In this document: in pieces, positions 1-5,627 of the stretch | How the letters are laid out: each line of letters begins with the position of its first letter | How positions within the stretch are numbered: the first letter of the stretch is position 1 | Assembly (NCBI GenBank): GCA_003554505.1 | Contig: PWGS01000280.1 | Span: 1-6,412, forward strand | Direction: 5' to 3' | DNA from: Desulfonatronospira sp. | Lineage (GTDB): Bacteria > Desulfobacterota > Desulfovibrionia > Desulfovibrionales > Desulfonatronovibrionaceae | Length of the DNA stretch: 6,412 nt | Made by a program: the position numbers and the translations under genes | The notes under the pieces: model-generated | What the model saw: the letters and a program-made list of their open reading frames with translations, nothing else | Told to the model about the DNA's origin: nothing | Databases searched by the model: none

Positions 1-209
1 ATAGTTTGAATCAGGGATAAACTCAACCATCGGCAGGTTCTTCGCAATTTTAAAAAAAATGGAAAAGTCCGGGTGGTTACTGAAACGCGGGATGGACAAG
101 CACAATTATTTGGGCTAAATTCTGCGGGCGCAAAGTCAATAATGAGCTTTTTCCGGACTGTTTCAGCCGGGCTGGCTGCTTCCGGCGAACCCCGAACACG
201 TATAATTCA
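1..209. other. Upstream region of panC without a supported gene
   Basis: No + strand frame here has a credible gene. The panC frame is open back to position 84 but contains no ATG, GTG or TTG before 210. On the minus strand one frame is open from a TTG at 105 to the left edge, about 35 codons, with an ATG at 30-28; it could be the start of a divergent gene or chance. An imperfect hairpin can be drawn at 153-185, from outer CCGGA/TCCGG and inner CAGCC/GGCTG arms, but no T-run follows it. A TATAAT hexamer lies at 201-206, too close to the panC start to be an ordinary -10 box for it. The panC promoter was not located. Confidence 0.5.
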
Positions 210-1055
210 ATGGACATTATATCTTCCTGTTCCCAGGTTCAACAGACCTGTATGCAGGCCAGGCATTCCGGCAGGACCCTGGCCCTGGTGCCCACCATGG
301 GTTTTTTTCACCAGGGGCACTTAAGCCTCATGCGCTGGGCCAGGGAATACTGCGACCTGCTGGTGGTCTCTCTTTTCGTCAATCCTGCCCAGTTCGGCCC
401 CGGAGAGGACTATCAGCATTACCCCCGGGATCTGGACAGCGATGTGAGTGCGGCCGCCGAGGAAGGGGCGGATATACTCTTTACCCCGGCCCGGGACAGT
501 CTTTATCCCGGGGATTACTCCACCTGGGTGGAGGTGGCAGGGCTTTCGGGGAAACTCTGCGGCAGGTCCAGGCCGGAACATTTCCGGGGCGTAGCCACTG
601 TGGTCTGCAAGCTTTTCAATGTTACCTGTCCGCACAAGGCCGTATTCGGGCAGAAAGACTGGCAGCAGCTGATAGTTATCCGCAAGATGGCCAGGGATTT
701 GAATATTCCCGTGGAAGTGGTGGGCAGGCCCATTGTGCGCGAAGAGGACGGGCTGGCCTTGAGCTCGCGGAATGCTTACCTGGACCGGGAACAAAGAAAA
801 GCCGCCCCCATGGTTTATCAGGGCCTGTTATATGCCCGGGAAAGGTTTCAGTCGGGCCTTACTGACCCTGGTCAACTGGAAAGGGAGCTTGAAAGATATT
901 ACCAGAAAAATCTTCCCCAGGGAGAAATCGATTACGTGCAGATAGTGGACTGCGATACCCTGGAGAAGCCGGACACATTAAAGCCCGGGGCGCTGGCGGC
1001 AGTGGCCCTGAAGCTAGGCCGTGCCCGGCTCATTGACAATATTCAGCTTGGTTAA
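210..1055 (+). CDS. panC: Pantothenate synthetase (pantoate--beta-alanine ligase)
   Basis: This cytoplasmic enzyme joins pantoate to beta-alanine using ATP, through a pantoyl-adenylate, in the last step of vitamin B5 synthesis toward coenzyme A. The 281-residue product has the usual family length. Visible family motifs are PTMGFFHQGH (28-37, the HxGH nucleotide-binding signature), FVNPAQFGPGED (56-67) followed by YPRD, FGQKDWQQ (146-153), and VREEDGLALSSRN (176-188, the KMSKS-like region). The common GALHEGH form is here GFFHQGH, which keeps both histidines. The ATG at 210 puts the PTMG proline at residue 28, exactly as I recall for the E. coli enzyme, so the start is well supported although no Shine-Dalgarno sequence precedes it. 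The gene is followed by panD, which makes its beta-alanine substrate. panB is not in the window. Confidence 0.97.
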   Translation: MDIISSCSQVQQTCMQARHSGRTLALVPTMGFFHQGHLSLMRWAREYCDLLVVSLFVNPAQFGPGEDYQHYPRDLDSDVSAAAEEGADILFTPARDSLYPGDYSTWVEVAGLSGKLCGRSRPEHFRGVATVVCKLFNVTCPHKAVFGQKDWQQLIVIRKMARDLNIPVEVVGRPIVREEDGLALSSRNAYLDREQRKAAPMVYQGLLYARERFQSGLTDPGQLERELERYYQKNLPQGEIDYVQIVDCDTLEKPDTLKPGALAAVALKLGRARLIDNIQLG

Positions 1056-1144
1056 TACTGGAGAATACAACCAAATAATGCTCGGCAACAACCTTTTTTT
1101 CAACCTTTAACCAGTTGCAGACAGCAAAAAATAAATCAGCAATC

Positions 1145-1492
1145 ATGCCTTTACGTACTTTTTTACAGGCCAAGATACACAGGGCTACACTGACTGGAGC
1201 CTGCCTGGACTACGAAGGGAGTATATCAGTCTGCCCGGATTTGCTGGAGACTTCGGGGATAATCCCTTTTGAACAGGTGGATGTGTACAACCTGGACAAC
1301 GGGGAGCGCCTCACCACATATGCAATACGCGGAGAACCCGGAGAGATAAGGCTTAACGGAGCTGCGGCCCACAAGGGCAGCCCGGGGCAGAAGGGGATCA
1401 TCGCCGCTTACTGCCTGCTGGATGCCAAAGAGCTGCAGGAGCATATTCCCAGTGTAATCCTGGTGGATGAGGCCAACAGGGCAAAGGGGTGA
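1145..1492 (+). CDS. panD: Aspartate 1-decarboxylase, pyruvoyl-dependent proenzyme
   Basis: PanD decarboxylates L-aspartate to beta-alanine, the amine substrate of PanC. It is made as a proenzyme that cuts itself at a Gly-Ser bond to create a pyruvoyl group. The 115-residue product starts with the family pattern (M)xRTxLQAKIHR, followed by YEGS at 23-26, so cleavage is predicted between Gly25 and Ser26. The TTY of the substrate site (57-59) and NGAAAH (71-76) are present. The usual GD-x-VII segment reads GQKGII here (81-86), so the common Asp is missing; the effect is unknown. I chose ATG 1145 because it aligns with known N-termini. A TTG at 1115 would add ten residues with no family resemblance. 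Neither start has a clear ribosome binding site. The stop lies 4 nt before the next gene, and the gap after panC is 89 nt. Confidence 0.95.
   Translation: MPLRTFLQAKIHRATLTGACLDYEGSISVCPDLLETSGIIPFEQVDVYNLDNGERLTTYAIRGEPGEIRLNGAAAHKGSPGQKGIIAAYCLLDAKELQEHIPSVILVDEANRAKG
1485..1490 (+). promoter_or_regulatory. Ribosome binding site deciding the DUF502 start
   Basis: GGGGTG, within AAGGGGTGA, lies 6 nt before the ATG at 1497 and inside the last codons of panD. It favours ATG 1497 over the in-frame ATG at 1467, which would overlap panD by 26 nt and add ten residues. The overlap with panD suggests translational coupling. Confidence 0.7.
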
Positions 1493-1496
1493 CAAA

Positions 1497-2153
1497 ATGG
1501 ATGAGCGCCGGGAACAACTGTCCCTTTTCGGCCGTGTACGCAAGTTTTTAAAGGTGAATATTCTGGCCGGGATTCTGTTTCTGGCGCCGATAGTTGCCAC
1601 CTTCCTCATTTTAAAGGTTACCATCGAGTGGATCGACCGCATTCTGCTCGTTATCCCCCCCGCCTACCGCCCGGAAAACTTCATGCCCTTCCCGGTCCCT
1701 GGTCTGGGTCTGATCCTCCTTTTGCTGGTGCTGATCTTTTCCGGGATGTTCGTCCGCAACTACCTGGGAAAAAAGCTGGTATATGTATGGGAAAGAATTG
1801 TTGAGCGGATTCCCATAGTCAACAAGATCTATACTGCGGTAAAGCAGCTTCTGGACACCATAGCCAGAGGCACGGCCAGGGACTTCAAGCGGGTGGTTCT
1901 TGTGGAGTACCCAAGGCAGGGGGTATATGCCATGGCCTATGTTACCGGAATTGCAGCGGGCGAGTTGCAGGAAAAGACCAAAAGGAAAATGGTCAATGTA
2001 TACGTACCCACTACTCCCAACCCAACCTCGGGATTTTATCTGATGGGGCCCGAAGATGAAACCATCCCCCTGGACATGAGTGTGGAGGATTCCTTCAAGC
2101 TGCTCATGTCCGGCGGGATACTCACTCCTGAAAAGAAAAGCGAAAAGGGCTAG
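1497..2153 (+). CDS. DUF502 family two-helix inner-membrane protein
   Basis: The 218-residue product matches the DUF502 family of uncharacterised bacterial membrane proteins. A basic cytoplasmic N-terminus is followed by two hydrophobic segments, about residues 20-43 and 67-87, joined by a proline-rich loop ([17 protein letters not shown]). The soluble C-terminal part carries family hallmarks: [14 protein letters not shown] (104-117) and [11 protein letters not shown], near residue 178. No signal peptidase site is apparent, so the protein is probably anchored in the inner membrane. Its biochemical role is unknown. It sits 4 nt after panD and 2 nt before metK, so it is probably co-transcribed with them, but this position does not by itself reveal a function. 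Its C-terminus is charged (PEKKSEKG). Family assignment is fairly sure; function is not known. Confidence 0.88.
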   Translation: MDERREQLSLFGRVRKFLKVNILAGILFLAPIVATFLILKVTIEWIDRILLVIPPAYRPENFMPFPVPGLGLILLLLVLIFSGMFVRNYLGKKLVYVWERIVERIPIVNKIYTAVKQLLDTIARGTARDFKRVVLVEYPRQGVYAMAYVTGIAAGELQEKTKRKMVNVYVPTTPNPTSGFYLMGPEDETIPLDMSVEDSFKLLMSGGILTPEKKSEKG

Positions 2154-2155
2154 AC

Positions 2156-3325
2156 ATGTTCTTATCCAATAAAAACTACGTGTTCACCTCCGAGTCCGCT
2201 ACAGAGGGACATCCGGACAAGGTGGCGGACCAGATTTCTGATGCGGTGCTGGATGCCATACTGGCCCAGGACAAACATGCCAGGGTGGCCTGTGAAACTC
2301 TGGTGACCACGGGACTTGCCTTTATCGCCGGGGAAATCACCACCAGCGGGTATGCCGATCTGCCGGCCATTGTCAGGCAGACCCTGCGCGAAATAGGCTA
2401 CAACAGCTCAGAAATGGGATTCGACTGGGAGACATGTTCGGTTCTTTCCTCAATAGACAAACAGTCCCCTGACATTGCCATGGGTGTTGACCGCAGATCC
2501 CGGGAGGACCAGGGAGCAGGGGACCAGGGCATGATGTTCGGATATGCCGTGCGGGAGAATCCTCTTCTTATTCCGGCGCCCATATATTACGCCCACAGTC
2601 TGTCAAGGCGGCTGGCTTACGTGCGCAAGAGACGGATACTGGACTTTCTGCGTCCCGACGGCAAGACCGAGGTCAGCGTGGAATATATCGACGGCAGGCC
2701 GGCAAGGATAGATTATGTGGCTGTTGCCTGTCAGCATGACGAGGACATCTCTTATGAGGATCTGGTGGAGGCTGTTCGGGAAGAAGTTGTTTTCCATACC
2801 CTGCCGCCTGAAATGCTGGATAAAGACACGCGCATCTTCGTAAACACCACTTCCAGGTTTGTGCTGGGCGGGCCAATGGCTGACTGCGGGCTCACCGGAC
2901 GAAAGATTATCCAGGATACTTACGGCGGCATGGGCAATCATGGCGGTGGAGCCTTTTCCGGAAAAGATCCTTCCAAGGTGGATCGCTGTGCAGGCTACAT
3001 GGCCAGGTACATTGCCAAGAATATTGTTGCCTCTGAAATCGCGGAGCGCTGCGAGGTGCAGATTGCTTACGCCATAGGGGTGGCTGAACCCGTGTCCGTT
3101 ATGGTTACCTCCTGGGGAACGGGGCAGGTTCCGGACCATGTTTTGTCTCAGGCGGTGCGGGAGGTTTTCGACCTGCGGCCCTACCACATCATAAGGCGCC
3201 TCAACCTGTTGCGGCCTATTTACGGTCCAACCGCCTGTTACGGCCATTTCGGCCGGGACCACCTGGATTTCACCTGGGAGCTTACAGATGCCGTTGAAGA
3301 TCTTAGAACGGCCTGCAAGGCCTGA
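2156..3325 (+). CDS. metK: S-adenosylmethionine synthetase (methionine adenosyltransferase)
   Basis: MetK makes S-adenosylmethionine from methionine and ATP, releasing phosphate and diphosphate; it acts in the cytoplasm, usually as a tetramer. The 389-residue length is normal. Diagnostic motifs are intact: TEGHPDK near the N-terminus (16-22), [12 protein letters not shown] (120-131, the adenine/active-site hexapeptide region), and the glycine-rich GGGAFSGKD (263-271) followed by [18 protein letters not shown]. The ATG at 2156 gives the usual short lead before the first conserved strand ([16 protein letters not shown]), with an AAAAGGG run about 6 nt upstream as a probable ribosome binding site. 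The gene begins 2 nt after the DUF502 stop, so it is an internal or last operon gene. No SAM riboswitch is visible upstream, and no hairpin followed by a T-run is visible just downstream. Confidence 0.98.
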   Translation: MFLSNKNYVFTSESATEGHPDKVADQISDAVLDAILAQDKHARVACETLVTTGLAFIAGEITTSGYADLPAIVRQTLREIGYNSSEMGFDWETCSVLSSIDKQSPDIAMGVDRRSREDQGAGDQGMMFGYAVRENPLLIPAPIYYAHSLSRRLAYVRKRRILDFLRPDGKTEVSVEYIDGRPARIDYVAVACQHDEDISYEDLVEAVREEVVFHTLPPEMLDKDTRIFVNTTSRFVLGGPMADCGLTGRKIIQDTYGGMGNHGGGAFSGKDPSKVDRCAGYMARYIAKNIVASEIAERCEVQIAYAIGVAEPVSVMVTSWGTGQVPDHVLSQAVREVFDLRPYHIIRRLNLLRPIYGPTACYGHFGRDHLDFTWELTDAVEDLRTACKA

Positions 3326-3491
3326 CAGGTTTGCGTGGATCACGTGTTGCAAGAAGCTGGCGGGAGAGAGGGGGCATGTGAAGAGAGCCGGCATGGAACT
3401 TGCCGGGAGTGCTGGACTGTGGCCATGCAGGGGTATTAGTCCAGGCAGGGATGTGAAAACCGCGTAAACTCTGGACTCAAGGAGGTTGTAA
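3326..3491 (+). promoter_or_regulatory. metK-MIPS intergenic leader with several inverted repeats
   Basis: This 166-nt gap has no credible gene. It contains a hairpin with arms CCGGCA (3388-3393) and TGCCGG (3401-3406). It also contains CTGGACT (3412-3418), AGTCCAG (3438-3444) and CTGGACT again (3471-3477). The middle copy can pair perfectly with either neighbour, giving two mutually exclusive stems; the second ends one base before the MIPS Shine-Dalgarno. A further GCATG/CATGC pair (3374-3378 with 3424-3428) is possible. None of the stems is followed by a T-run, so they are not classic terminators. A regulatory role is inference; I recognise no known riboswitch. No good sigma-70 promoter was found here. 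Confidence 0.4.
3479..3486 (+). promoter_or_regulatory. Strong ribosome binding site for the GTG-started MIPS gene
   Basis: AAGGAGGT, a near-perfect Shine-Dalgarno, ends 5 nt before the GTG at 3492. It fixes a GTG start for a protein whose Rossmann motif begins a few residues later. Confidence 0.85.
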
Positions 3492-4601
3492 GTGCAGGGC
3501 AGCATCAGGATTGCCGTGGTGGGTGTGGGAAATTGCGCCAGTTCGTTAATCCAGGGAATATACTATTATAAAAACCAGAAGCCTGCAGAGGCTGTTGGGC
3601 TGATGCACTGGGAGATCGGAGGCTACAGCCCCGGCGATATTGATGTCGTCGCCGCCCTGGATATCGATAAACGCAAAGTAGGCAAGGATCTGTCCCGGGC
3701 TGCTTTTGAAGAACCCAACTGTACAACAGTATTTGAGCCGGATATTCCCGAGGGGGGAGTCAAGGTGCACATGGGCAGGGTGCTGGACGGGTTTTCCGAG
3801 CATCTCCAGGGTTATCCGGAAGGGCGGACCTTTGTGCTCAGTCCCGAGCCGGAGCCGGACAGGGAGCAGGGGGTGGAGCTTTTAAAGTCCAGCAAGGCGG
3901 AGATCCTGCTCAATTATCTCCCGGTGGGTTCAGAGCAAGCCACCAGATTTTACGCCCAGTGCGCCATGGATGCAGGCATGGGTTTTGTCAACAACATGCC
4001 GGTGTTTATCGCCAGCGATCCCGCCTGGGCCGAAAAATTTCAGGCCCGGGGCCTGCCCATTATAGGCGATGATATAAAGGCCCAGCTGGGAGCCACTATT
4101 GTACACCGTACCCTGGGACACCTCTTCAGCCAGAGAGGTGTCAAGCTGGAACGTACATACCAGCTTAATACCGGGGGCAATACCGACTTCTTGAACATGC
4201 TCAACAAAAGCAGGCTCTCGTCCAAAAAAGAGTCCAAGACCGAATCGGTACAGTCCGTGCTGGCTCACCGCCTGGATCCGGACAGCATCCATGTCGGTCC
4301 CAGCGATTACATAGCCTGGCAAAAGGACAACAAGGTCTGTTTTCTGCGCATGGAAGGCAAGCTGTTCGGTGACGTGCCCATGAACCTTGAGCTTCGCCTC
4401 AGTGTGGAGGACTCGCCAAATTCAGCCGGGGTGGCCATTGATGCCATCCGGTGCTGCAAACTGGCCCTGGAAAGAGGCCAGGGAGGCCCTCTCTTTGGAC
4501 CTTCAGCTTATCTTATGAAACCCCCCCCGCGTCAGTTCAATGATGATACCGCCTGCCGGCTTACCGAGGATTTCATTCTCAAGGGTGAGAACCAGCCATA
4601 A
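3492..4601 (+). CDS. ino1: Myo-inositol-1-phosphate synthase (inositol-3-phosphate synthase)
   Basis: This NAD-dependent enzyme converts glucose 6-phosphate to 1D-myo-inositol 3-phosphate, the committed step of inositol synthesis. The 369-residue product matches the compact prokaryotic form of the family (about 360-390 residues) rather than the longer eukaryotic one. It has the N-terminal dinucleotide-binding GVGNCASSL (11-19), NYLPVGSE, FVNNMP, GDDIKAQLGAT (192-202, with the conserved active-site Lys196), NTGGNTDFLNM (226-236), SKKESKTESV (244-253), GPSDYIAWQ and DSPNSAG (307-313). All key motifs are intact. The start is GTG 3492, set by a strong ribosome binding site. The product may feed phosphatidylinositol or an inositol-based solute, but no phosphatase or lipid enzyme is present here to say which. 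It follows metK after a structured leader and ends at a strong terminator. Confidence 0.95.
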   Translation: MQGSIRIAVVGVGNCASSLIQGIYYYKNQKPAEAVGLMHWEIGGYSPGDIDVVAALDIDKRKVGKDLSRAAFEEPNCTTVFEPDIPEGGVKVHMGRVLDGFSEHLQGYPEGRTFVLSPEPEPDREQGVELLKSSKAEILLNYLPVGSEQATRFYAQCAMDAGMGFVNNMPVFIASDPAWAEKFQARGLPIIGDDIKAQLGATIVHRTLGHLFSQRGVKLERTYQLNTGGNTDFLNMLNKSRLSSKKESKTESVQSVLAHRLDPDSIHVGPSDYIAWQKDNKVCFLRMEGKLFGDVPMNLELRLSVEDSPNSAGVAIDAIRCCKLALERGQGGPLFGPSAYLMKPPPRQFNDDTACRLTEDFILKGENQP

Positions 4602-4641
4602 AACCGGCTGAAATCCATGCATTGATTCCGGATAATCCGTT

Positions 4642-4667
4642 AAAAAAGGGCTGTAATGCCCTTTTTT
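4642..4667 (+). terminator. Rho-independent terminator after the MIPS gene
   Basis: A perfect 10-bp inverted repeat, AAAAAAGGGC and GCCCTTTTTT, flanks the 6-nt loop TGTAAT, giving a four-pair GC core and a six-T tail. Being symmetrical, it could work on both strands. It separates the metabolic cluster from the Hsp20 operon. Confidence 0.85.
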
Positions 4668-4731
4668 GCCTTCCTGCCCATTGTTTTGCCTGCATTCAAT
4701 AAGGTTTCGCATAATTTTAAATCAGCCAGGC

Positions 4732-4761
4732 TTGACACCTGAGTTTTATTGTTTATTTATT
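4732..4761 (+). promoter_or_regulatory. Candidate sigma-70-type promoter of the Hsp20 operon
   Basis: A consensus -35 box TTGACA (4732-4737) is followed after 18 nt by TTTATT (4756-4761), a 4-of-6 match to TATAAT, in an AT-rich stretch. Transcription would begin near 4768, leaving a leader of about 33 nt. The -10 box is weak, so the assignment is tentative. A sigma-32-like CTTGAAA at 4764-4770 lacks a matching -10 element. Confidence 0.45.
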
Positions 4762-4781
4762 TTCTTGAAATGGAAAACAAT
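4748..4781. repeat. 7-bp inverted repeat around the Hsp20 transcription start
   Basis: ATTGTTT (4748-4754) and AAACAAT (4775-4781) are exact reverse complements 20 nt apart. The left arm lies in the spacer of the candidate promoter and the right arm just past the predicted transcription start, a placement that would suit a repressor operator. If transcription starts further upstream, the pair could instead form an RNA stem before the ribosome binding site. It does not resemble the CIRCE operator. Short AT-rich repeats can arise by chance. Confidence 0.3.
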
Positions 4782-4786
4782 GAAAC

Positions 4787-4795
4787 GGAGGTGAT
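4787..4795 (+). promoter_or_regulatory. Consensus ribosome binding site of the first Hsp20 gene
   Basis: GGAGGTGAT is a full complement of the anti-Shine-Dalgarno end of 16S rRNA; the GGAGG core sits 9 nt before ATG 4801. The third Hsp20 gene has the same nine bases, which points to high translation capacity for both. Confidence 0.85.
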
Positions 4796-4800
4796 GAGAT

Positions 4801-5214
4801 ATGGTAATTGATCTGAGCAGCTTCTACAATGTACCGCGGCAGATGGACAGGTTCTTCGACGAAATCTGGAAACCATCCATGATCAGTCAGAAGAGGAATG
4901 CCTATCCACCTGTAAATATCAGTGAGGATGTGAGCAATATATATGTGCATCTTGAAATGCCTGGAGTTCAGATTGAAGATGTAGATATTACATTAAGTGA
5001 TGGAAGTCTGGTTATTAAAGGCAACAGAAAGCACGATACAGGCAATTACTACAGGCAGGAACGTCCTGCAGGTCTTTTTCAAAGAGTAATAAATCTGAAT
5101 GTTCCAGTTGATGCAGACAAAGTAAAGGCCAGGATGAAAGACGGAATTCTGGACATAGTGGTGCCCAAAGCTGAAGAAGCCAAGCCCAAGAAGGTAAGCA
5201 TTGAGGCGGAATAA
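4801..5214 (+). CDS. Small heat-shock protein, Hsp20/alpha-crystallin family (first of three)
   Basis: Small heat-shock proteins form cytoplasmic oligomers that hold unfolding proteins without ATP until Hsp70 or ClpB can rescue them. This 137-residue protein has a short N-terminal arm (1-35, with the amphipathic stretch MDRFFDEIW), an alpha-crystallin domain at about 36-123 with EMPGV (52-56), the signature A-x4-G-x-L as ARMKDGIL (110-117), and a C-terminal tail with the V-x-I form of the IxI anchor (VSI, 132-134). The tail PKAEEAKPKK closely resembles that of the next gene, suggesting an old tandem duplication. Its start has a consensus ribosome binding site. By hand count the first 240 nt are about 41% GC, against about 60% in a 120-nt panC sample, so composition differs from the upstream genes. 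It is probably the first gene of a three-gene operon. Confidence 0.95.
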   Translation: MVIDLSSFYNVPRQMDRFFDEIWKPSMISQKRNAYPPVNISEDVSNIYVHLEMPGVQIEDVDITLSDGSLVIKGNRKHDTGNYYRQERPAGLFQRVINLNVPVDADKVKARMKDGILDIVVPKAEEAKPKKVSIEAE

Positions 5215-5217
5215 GAG

Positions 5218-5222
5218 GGAGG
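5218..5222 (+). promoter_or_regulatory. Ribosome binding site deciding the second Hsp20 start
   Basis: GGAGG, within GAGGGAGGGG, is 8 nt before ATG 5231 but only 2 nt before the in-frame ATG 5225. This favours 5231. It lies in the 16-nt gap after the first Hsp20 gene, so reinitiation is plausible. Confidence 0.65.
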
Positions 5223-5230
5223 GGATGAAT

Positions 5231-5599
5231 ATGACCAGCGAAGTGCAGAAAAGAGAAGCTCAAAATTTGCCTCGTTTTTCACCCAGTACGGATATTATTG
5301 AAAAAGAGGACGGTTTTCATATCTACATGGATATGCCTGGCGTGACCAGGGAAAATTTAAGCATTGATCTCCAGGATACAGACCTGGAAATATCAGCCAG
5401 GCCGGAGTTTCCCAGGATTGAAAATGCAAGCAACATTCACATGGAATTCGGTGATTGCGAATACCGCAGGAGCTTTACCATCTCTGACGTGGTAGACCGC
5501 AATAATATCAAGGCTACCATGAAAAACGGGGTACTTGAGTTGTATCTACCCAAAGCCGAAAAGGCCAAGCCGCGCAAAATCGAGATTGAAGCCGGTTAA
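5231..5599 (+). CDS. Small heat-shock protein, Hsp20/alpha-crystallin family (second of three)
   Basis: This 122-residue Hsp20 protein is the shortest of the trio. It has a very short N-terminal arm (about 15 residues, KREAQNLPRF) and an alpha-crystallin domain at about 16-108 with DMPGV (34-38). The conserved ATMKNGVL (95-102) is followed by the tail PKAEKAKPRK and the anchor IEI (117-119). The domain interior carries a short acidic loop (EFPRIENASNIHMEFGDCEY) unlike the loops of its neighbours, so it may have a different partner preference. A minimal N-terminal arm often goes with smaller oligomers; whether this is so here is inference. In-frame starts at 5201 (TTG) and 5225 (ATG) were set aside because ribosome binding site spacing suits 5231. 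The stop is 28 nt before the third gene. Confidence 0.93.
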   Translation: MTSEVQKREAQNLPRFSPSTDIIEKEDGFHIYMDMPGVTRENLSIDLQDTDLEISARPEFPRIENASNIHMEFGDCEYRRSFTISDVVDRNNIKATMKNGVLELYLPKAEKAKPRKIEIEAG

Positions 5600-5611
5600 G
5601 GCTGGAATATA

Positions 5612-5623
5612 AAAGGAGGTGAT
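5612..5623 (+). promoter_or_regulatory. Consensus ribosome binding site deciding the third Hsp20 start
   Basis: AAAGGAGGTGAT matches the anti-Shine-Dalgarno over its whole length. Its GGAGG core (5615-5619) is 8 nt before ATG 5628 and 11 nt before ATG 5631, while the earlier in-frame GTG 5619 and ATG 5622 overlap the site itself. ATG 5628 is therefore preferred. Confidence 0.75.
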
Positions 5624-5627
5624 GGCC

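Noticed and set aside
201..206. TATAAT as the -10 box of the panC promoter
   Set aside because: It ends 3 nt before the ATG, so transcription would begin inside the start codon region, and no -35 box is found 16-18 nt upstream.
73..324. A + strand frame from a GTG at 73 overlapping the panC start
   Set aside because: No ribosome binding site, no recognisable motif, and its second half reads panC sequence in the wrong frame.
321..794. A 157-codon minus-strand frame antisense to panC
   Set aside because: It is fully inside a panC gene with all catalytic motifs; composition (many Pro, Gly, His) is typical of a shadow frame.
2100..2155. SAM riboswitch before metK
   Set aside because: metK begins 2 nt after the preceding coding region, leaving no leader, and no SAM-box pattern is visible.
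3388..3406. Terminator between metK and the MIPS gene
   Set aside because: The 6-bp stem is not followed by a T-run on either strand.
2603..3505. A 300-codon open frame on the minus strand, antisense to metK and its downstream leader
   Set aside because: It overlaps a metK gene with all signature motifs intact, shows no recognisable protein features, and long antisense frames are common opposite genes of this GC content.
4764..4770. CTTGAAA as a sigma-32 heat-shock -35 element
   Set aside because: No CCCCAT-like -10 box occurs at 11-16 nt downstream; that position is occupied by the ribosome binding site region.
4602..4800. CIRCE (HrcA) operator before the Hsp20 operon
   Set aside because: The TTAGCACTC-N9-GAGTGCTAA pattern is absent.
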